The notes under the pieces: generated by a model
Database searches by the model: none
Seen by the model: only the letters and a program-made list of their open reading frames with translations
Told to the model about the DNA's origin: nothing
Shown here: positions 40,808 through 44,087 of the stretch, piece after piece
Position numbering within the stretch: position 1 is the first letter of the stretch
Layout of the letters: each line of letters starts with the position of its first letter
Translations under genes and position numbers: made by a program
Assembly (NCBI GenBank): GCA_965223305.1
Contig: CBDCWT010000070.1
Coordinates: forward strand, 1 to 44,087
Origin: CBDCWT01 sp965223305
GTDB lineage: Bacteria > Planctomycetota > Planctomycetia > Pirellulales > Pirellulaceae
Direction: 5' to 3'
Length of the DNA: 44,087 nucleotides

Positions 40808-42778
40808 ATGACACTGGGAGTCGATGTCGGCGGCACGTTCACAGACTTTGTGTGGTGGGATGGCGCCAGAGTGCGCACCGCCAAGGCGTCGTCTACCCCC
40901 GACCAGAGCGACGCTGTGATCGGCGGTGCCGCAGAGCTGCTCGGCGATGAGCAAACCACCGTGTTTCTACACGGAACCACGGTGGCCACCAATGCGTTGC
41001 TCGAGCGACGAGGCGCACGGGTGGCACTCGTGACGACTGCTGGTTTCGAAGACGTCGTGGAGATCGCCCGCCAGGACCGACCGTCGTTGTACGACAGCGC
41101 GGTCACAAGGGCGGAGCCGCTTGTCGACCGGGAGCTTCGATTCGGAGTGCGGCGCCTCGCCGATGATGACATTTGGACGTCGGAGGAACTGGACGATGTC
41201 GCGGCGGCGGTTCATGACTCCGAGGCCGATGCCGTCGCTGTGTGCCTCCTGTACGGACACGCCCACCCCGACCGGGAGCAGCATGTTGCTGATGCCTTGA
41301 TCCGCCGCCACCCCGGACTGGGTGTGTCGCTCTCTTCTGCGGTGGTGCCTGAGTTCCGCGAATACGAGCGAACCTCCACCACGGTGGTCAACGCCTTCCT
41401 CGCGCCAGAGACCGGTTCATACCTACGTCACTTGGAGGAACGATCGAAGGCTGCGGGGATTGGTGGCGACGTCATGGTCATGCGATCGTCCGGCGGCCTC
41501 ATCCCCATCGACGCCGCCGCCTCGCTGCCCGCGGCCATACTGTTGTCCGGTCCCGCAGGAGGCGTGGTCGCGGCCGCCGCCATCGGAGACGCAGTCGGCT
41601 GCCGTCGCGTCATCTCGTTCGACATGGGGGGTACATCGACCGACGTCGCCCGCATAGAAGAAGGTGTGCCTGAGGTCTCCTACGAGCGCAGCATCGAGGG
41701 TGTACCAGTGCGGATGCCATCGATCGCCATCCACACCGTCGGAGCCGGTGGAGGCAGCGTCGGTTGGGTGGACCCCGGTGGGGCCCTGCGGGTGGGTCCT
41801 CGCAGCGCCGGCGCCAACCCCGGCCCGGCATGTTACGGGCGGGGCGGCGTAGAGCCGGCAGTGACGGATGCCAACCTTCGGCTCGGACGGATTGGTGCCG
41901 AATCGCGCCTCGGTGGGACGCTGACGCTCGATACAACCGCTGCAGACCGCGCCATCGATTCCGTGGGAGCGCAGCTCGGCCTCAGCACCGATGAGACCGC
42001 CGATGGGATGTTGGAGATCGTCGAGGCCCACATGGAGCGGGCGATTCGACAGGTGTCGGTGGAAGAAGGGGCCGATCCCAGGGGGGCGCACCTCCTGGCC
42101 TTTGGCGGGGCGGGGGGCCTGCACGCCACGGCGCTCGCTCGCCGACTCGAGATGGCTGGGGTCGTGGTGCCGGCCTTCGCCGGAGTGTTCTCGGCGTTCG
42201 GCCTGTTGCTCTCGCCTCCTCGGATCGACCTCGCCTCCAGCTACACCATCACGCGAGCAAGCGCTGCGGAGCTGACGGCGCGTTTGGCCGAGCTCCGGGA
42301 TACGTCAACGGCGAGGTTTGCTCGAGACATCAGCGAGCCTCCCTCCGCGGTTCAGCTCAGGGCCGATGTTCGCTACGTCGGTCAGGCGCACGAGACGTCG
42401 GTAGATGTTGCGGCGGACATGCGGTTTGCAGACCTGGCCGATCGGTTCCACCGGGCCCACCACGATCGAAATGGCTTCTCCCGACCACACGATCCGGTTG
42501 AGATCGTCACGCTGCGCGCTGCTTGCCTCGGCCGTCCGGCCATCACGCTCGCCGACGTCCCCAGCCATCGGCCGTCTGGTGAACCCCGGCGGGGCGTGCG
42601 CTCGGTTCGAACGAGCTCCGGAGTCACGAGCGCGGACGTCTGGTGGCGACCTGGACTCGACGTTGGAGCGGTAGTCGTGGGCCCGGCCATCATCGAGGAG
42701 ACCGAAGCCACCACGTTCTTGGCGGGCGGCGAGCGGGCCGAGGTGCACGAATCGGGGGCGCTGGTGATCGAATGGTGA
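40808..42778 (+). CDS. hyuA: Hydantoinase/5-oxoprolinase family, subunit A (ATPase-like)
   Basis: 656 residues, intact. N-terminal Hydant_A_N with GVDVGGTFTDFVWWDG (actin-like phosphate loop). Then GTTVATNALLERRGARVALV, the Hydantoinase_A core ILLSGPAGGVVAAAAIGD and SFDMGGTSTDVARIEEG, GAGGGSVGWVDPGGALRVGP with GANPGPACYGRGG. The family hydrolyses cyclic amides (hydantoins, 5-oxoproline) or carboxylates acetone-like substrates using ATP; substrate cannot be told from sequence. Overlaps the start of the B subunit by 7 bp, so it is one operon. Confidence 0.93.
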   Translation: MTLGVDVGGTFTDFVWWDGARVRTAKASSTPDQSDAVIGGAAELLGDEQTTVFLHGTTVATNALLERRGARVALVTTAGFEDVVEIARQDRPSLYDSAVTRAEPLVDRELRFGVRRLADDDIWTSEELDDVAAAVHDSEADAVAVCLLYGHAHPDREQHVADALIRRHPGLGVSLSSAVVPEFREYERTSTTVVNAFLAPETGSYLRHLEERSKAAGIGGDVMVMRSSGGLIPIDAAASLPAAILLSGPAGGVVAAAAIGDAVGCRRVISFDMGGTSTDVARIEEGVPEVSYERSIEGVPVRMPSIAIHTVGAGGGSVGWVDPGGALRVGPRSAGANPGPACYGRGGVEPAVTDANLRLGRIGAESRLGGTLTLDTTAADRAIDSVGAQLGLSTDETADGMLEIVEAHMERAIRQVSVEEGADPRGAHLLAFGGAGGLHATALARRLEMAGVVVPAFAGVFSAFGLLLSPPRIDLASSYTITRASAAELTARLAELRDTSTARFARDISEPPSAVQLRADVRYVGQAHETSVDVAADMRFADLADRFHRAHHDRNGFSRPHDPVEIVTLRAACLGRPAITLADVPSHRPSGEPRRGVRSVRTSSGVTSADVWWRPGLDVGAVVVGPAIIEETEATTFLAGGERAEVHESGALVIEW

Positions 42779-44087
42779 ACGTCACTGCCATCGATCTCGA
42801 GGTCGCCCGCAATGAGTACGCGGCGGTGGCCGAAGAGATGGGGGTCGTGCTGCGCCGGACCGCGTATTCGCCCAACATCAAGGAGCGGGTCGACTGCTCA
42901 GCGGCGGTGTTCGTAGCAACCGGCGAGATGCTCGCTCAGGCCGAGCACATCCCGGTGCATCTCGGATCGATGCCAGCCTCGGTTGCTGCGGTCGTCGAGC
43001 GCTTCGGTGACGACGTCGCCGACGGGGTGCAGTACGCGGTGAACGATCCCTTCTTCGGGGGGACACATCTCAACGATCTGACCATCGTGCGGCCGGTGTT
43101 CATCGATGGTGACCTCATTGGCTGGGTAGGAAACCGAGCCCACCACGCCGATGTGGGCGGCGAGGCTCCTGGCTCGATGCCCGCCCACGCGGTGCGAGTT
43201 GACCAGGAGGGCATTGTGGTGTCCCCAATTCCAGCGGTGCAGCATGGCGAATGGTTGGACGCATTCCTGGGTCCCTTCCTCGACGCCACCCGCACCCCCG
43301 CCGAGCGGATCGGGGATCTCTCGGCGCAGCTCGGTGCCAACGAGGTCGGTGCTGCTCGGTTCAGCGCTCTGGCTCGCCGTGACGGACCGGAGCGGTTCGG
43401 GGCCGTGACCTCGGCGTTGCTGGATTACGGAGAGCGGCGCATGGAGGCGGCCATTGCCGGACTACCCGACGGTACATATTCGTTTGTCGATATGATGGAG
43501 TGGGGCGAGTCCGATCTGGAGATCACCGTCGCGATCTCCATCGACGGTGGCAAGCTGCGCGCAGATTTCGGCGGCTCGGCCGACCAGATCGCGGGAAACA
43601 TCAACGCGGTCGAAGCGGTGACGCGGTCGTGTCTGTACTACGCCGTCCGGGTCGCAGCCGACCCCACATTGCCGCCCAATGGGGGGAGTTATCGTCCCAT
43701 CTCGCTGGTCACCCGACCCTCTTCGTTGGTGTCGGCCACGACGCCGGTGGCGGTCGCCGCCGGCAACGTCGAGACGAGCCAGAGGATCGCCGACACCCTC
43801 CTCGGGGCGCTCGCGCAGGCCGCACCCGGGCGGGTGCCGGCCGCGTCACAAGGGACGATGAACAACATCTTGATCGGCAACGATCGCTTCGCCTACTACG
43901 AGACGGTCGCCGGCGGCCAAGGGGCCCGGCCGGGGGCGCACGGGGCATCGGGCATTCAGTCCGGGATGACGAACACAAAGAACACGCCGACCGAGTCGGT
44001 GGAGCAGCATTACCCGTTCGACGTCGTGCGCTATTCGCTGCGAAAAGGCAGTGGTGGCAATGGGCAGTTTCAGGGTGGTGAAGGCAT
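42772..44087 (+). CDS. hyuB: Hydantoinase/5-oxoprolinase family, subunit B (partial, runs off the end)
   Basis: Open from ATG 42772 (or GTG 42775) to the last base without a stop, about 438 residues of a usual 520-600. Hydantoinase_B signatures: EEMGVVLRRTAYSPNIKERV, GEMLAQAEHIPVHLGSMPAS, VNDPFFGGTHLNDLTIVRPV, WVGNRAHHADVGGEAPGSMP, and near the end TESVEQHYPFDVVRYSLRKG with GSGGNGQFQGGEG. It forms the catalytic complex with HyuA. The start overlaps the hyuA stop, indicating coupling. Confidence 0.93.
   Translation, partial: MVNVTAIDLEVARNEYAAVAEEMGVVLRRTAYSPNIKERVDCSAAVFVATGEMLAQAEHIPVHLGSMPASVAAVVERFGDDVADGVQYAVNDPFFGGTHLNDLTIVRPVFIDGDLIGWVGNRAHHADVGGEAPGSMPAHAVRVDQEGIVVSPIPAVQHGEWLDAFLGPFLDATRTPAERIGDLSAQLGANEVGAARFSALARRDGPERFGAVTSALLDYGERRMEAAIAGLPDGTYSFVDMMEWGESDLEITVAISIDGGKLRADFGGSADQIAGNINAVEAVTRSCLYYAVRVAADPTLPPNGGSYRPISLVTRPSSLVSATTPVAVAAGNVETSQRIADTLLGALAQAAPGRVPAASQGTMNNILIGNDRFAYYETVAGGQGARPGAHGASGIQSGMTNTKNTPTESVEQHYPFDVVRYSLRKGSGGNGQFQGGEG

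Noticed and set aside
1..44087. CRISPR arrays, rRNA or tRNA genes
   Set aside because: No regularly spaced repeats, no rRNA-like sequence, and no cloverleaf with TTCGANNC-type arm noticed on reading both strands; small tRNA-like genes could still escape reading by eye.

Overview
The window looks like two unrelated genomes joined at about position 35,070. Bases 1 to about 35,070 are planctomycete-like (Pirellulaceae type). They carry pairs of ECF sigma factors with Ser/Thr kinases that bear WD40 or TPR domains, DUF1559 prepilin-like proteins, PEP-CTERM and dockerin-like secreted proteins, a LEPR-XLL-type surface protein and an FG-GAP/UnbV protein. Bases about 35,070 to 44,087 are GC-richer and actinobacterial (Acidimicrobiia-like). 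They hold a GlnR-like regulator, GSI and GSII glutamine synthetases, a small Nfu_N protein and a hydantoinase/5-oxoprolinase pair. The switch falls inside a single reading frame: the regulator changes to FG-GAP sequence in mid-protein, which is best explained as an assembly or read chimera.

Layout of the planctomycete part. Bases 1-198 are the 3' end of rtcR, followed by a peptidoglycan-binding-domain protein (372-2165). On the minus strand lies a kinase/WD40 gene (5753-2454, in four frames). Its partner ECF sigma gene (9407-5842) is split by a complete IS66-family element (6031-8996) with an 8-bp target duplication. An esterase with dockerin-like and PEP-CTERM ends (9600-11532) and two DUF1559 genes follow; the second is cut at about 12,845. 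From about 12,845 to 19,974 there is a five-gene transposon: zinc-ribbon/HTH protein, DD35E transposase, TniB/ExeA-like ATPase, RepA-like ATPase and a stand-alone CHC2 zinc finger. Nested inside its transposase gene, exactly between the second Asp and the catalytic Glu, is a 2.57-kb serine-recombinase element (15,760-18,331). Next come an ECF sigma and TPR-kinase operon (24849-20465), a HAF-repeat PEP-CTERM protein, a 955-residue PKD-domain surface protein, a 7Fe-type ferredoxin, a single-chain fusion of ECF sigma factor and kinase (30909 to about 32263), and a multi-frame FG-GAP/UnbV, thioredoxin and TPR gene running into the junction.

Most broken genes in the planctomycete part (2.4-10 kb and 32-35 kb) are repaired by deleting one base from a short run of identical bases. 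This points to insertion-type sequencing error rather than pseudogene decay. The sigma/kinase pairs are plausible signalling modules, and the nested mobile elements form the accessory core. In the actinobacterial part, GSI and GSII are divergent around a candidate nitrogen-control operator, with the GlnR-like regulator overlapping the end of the GSI gene.
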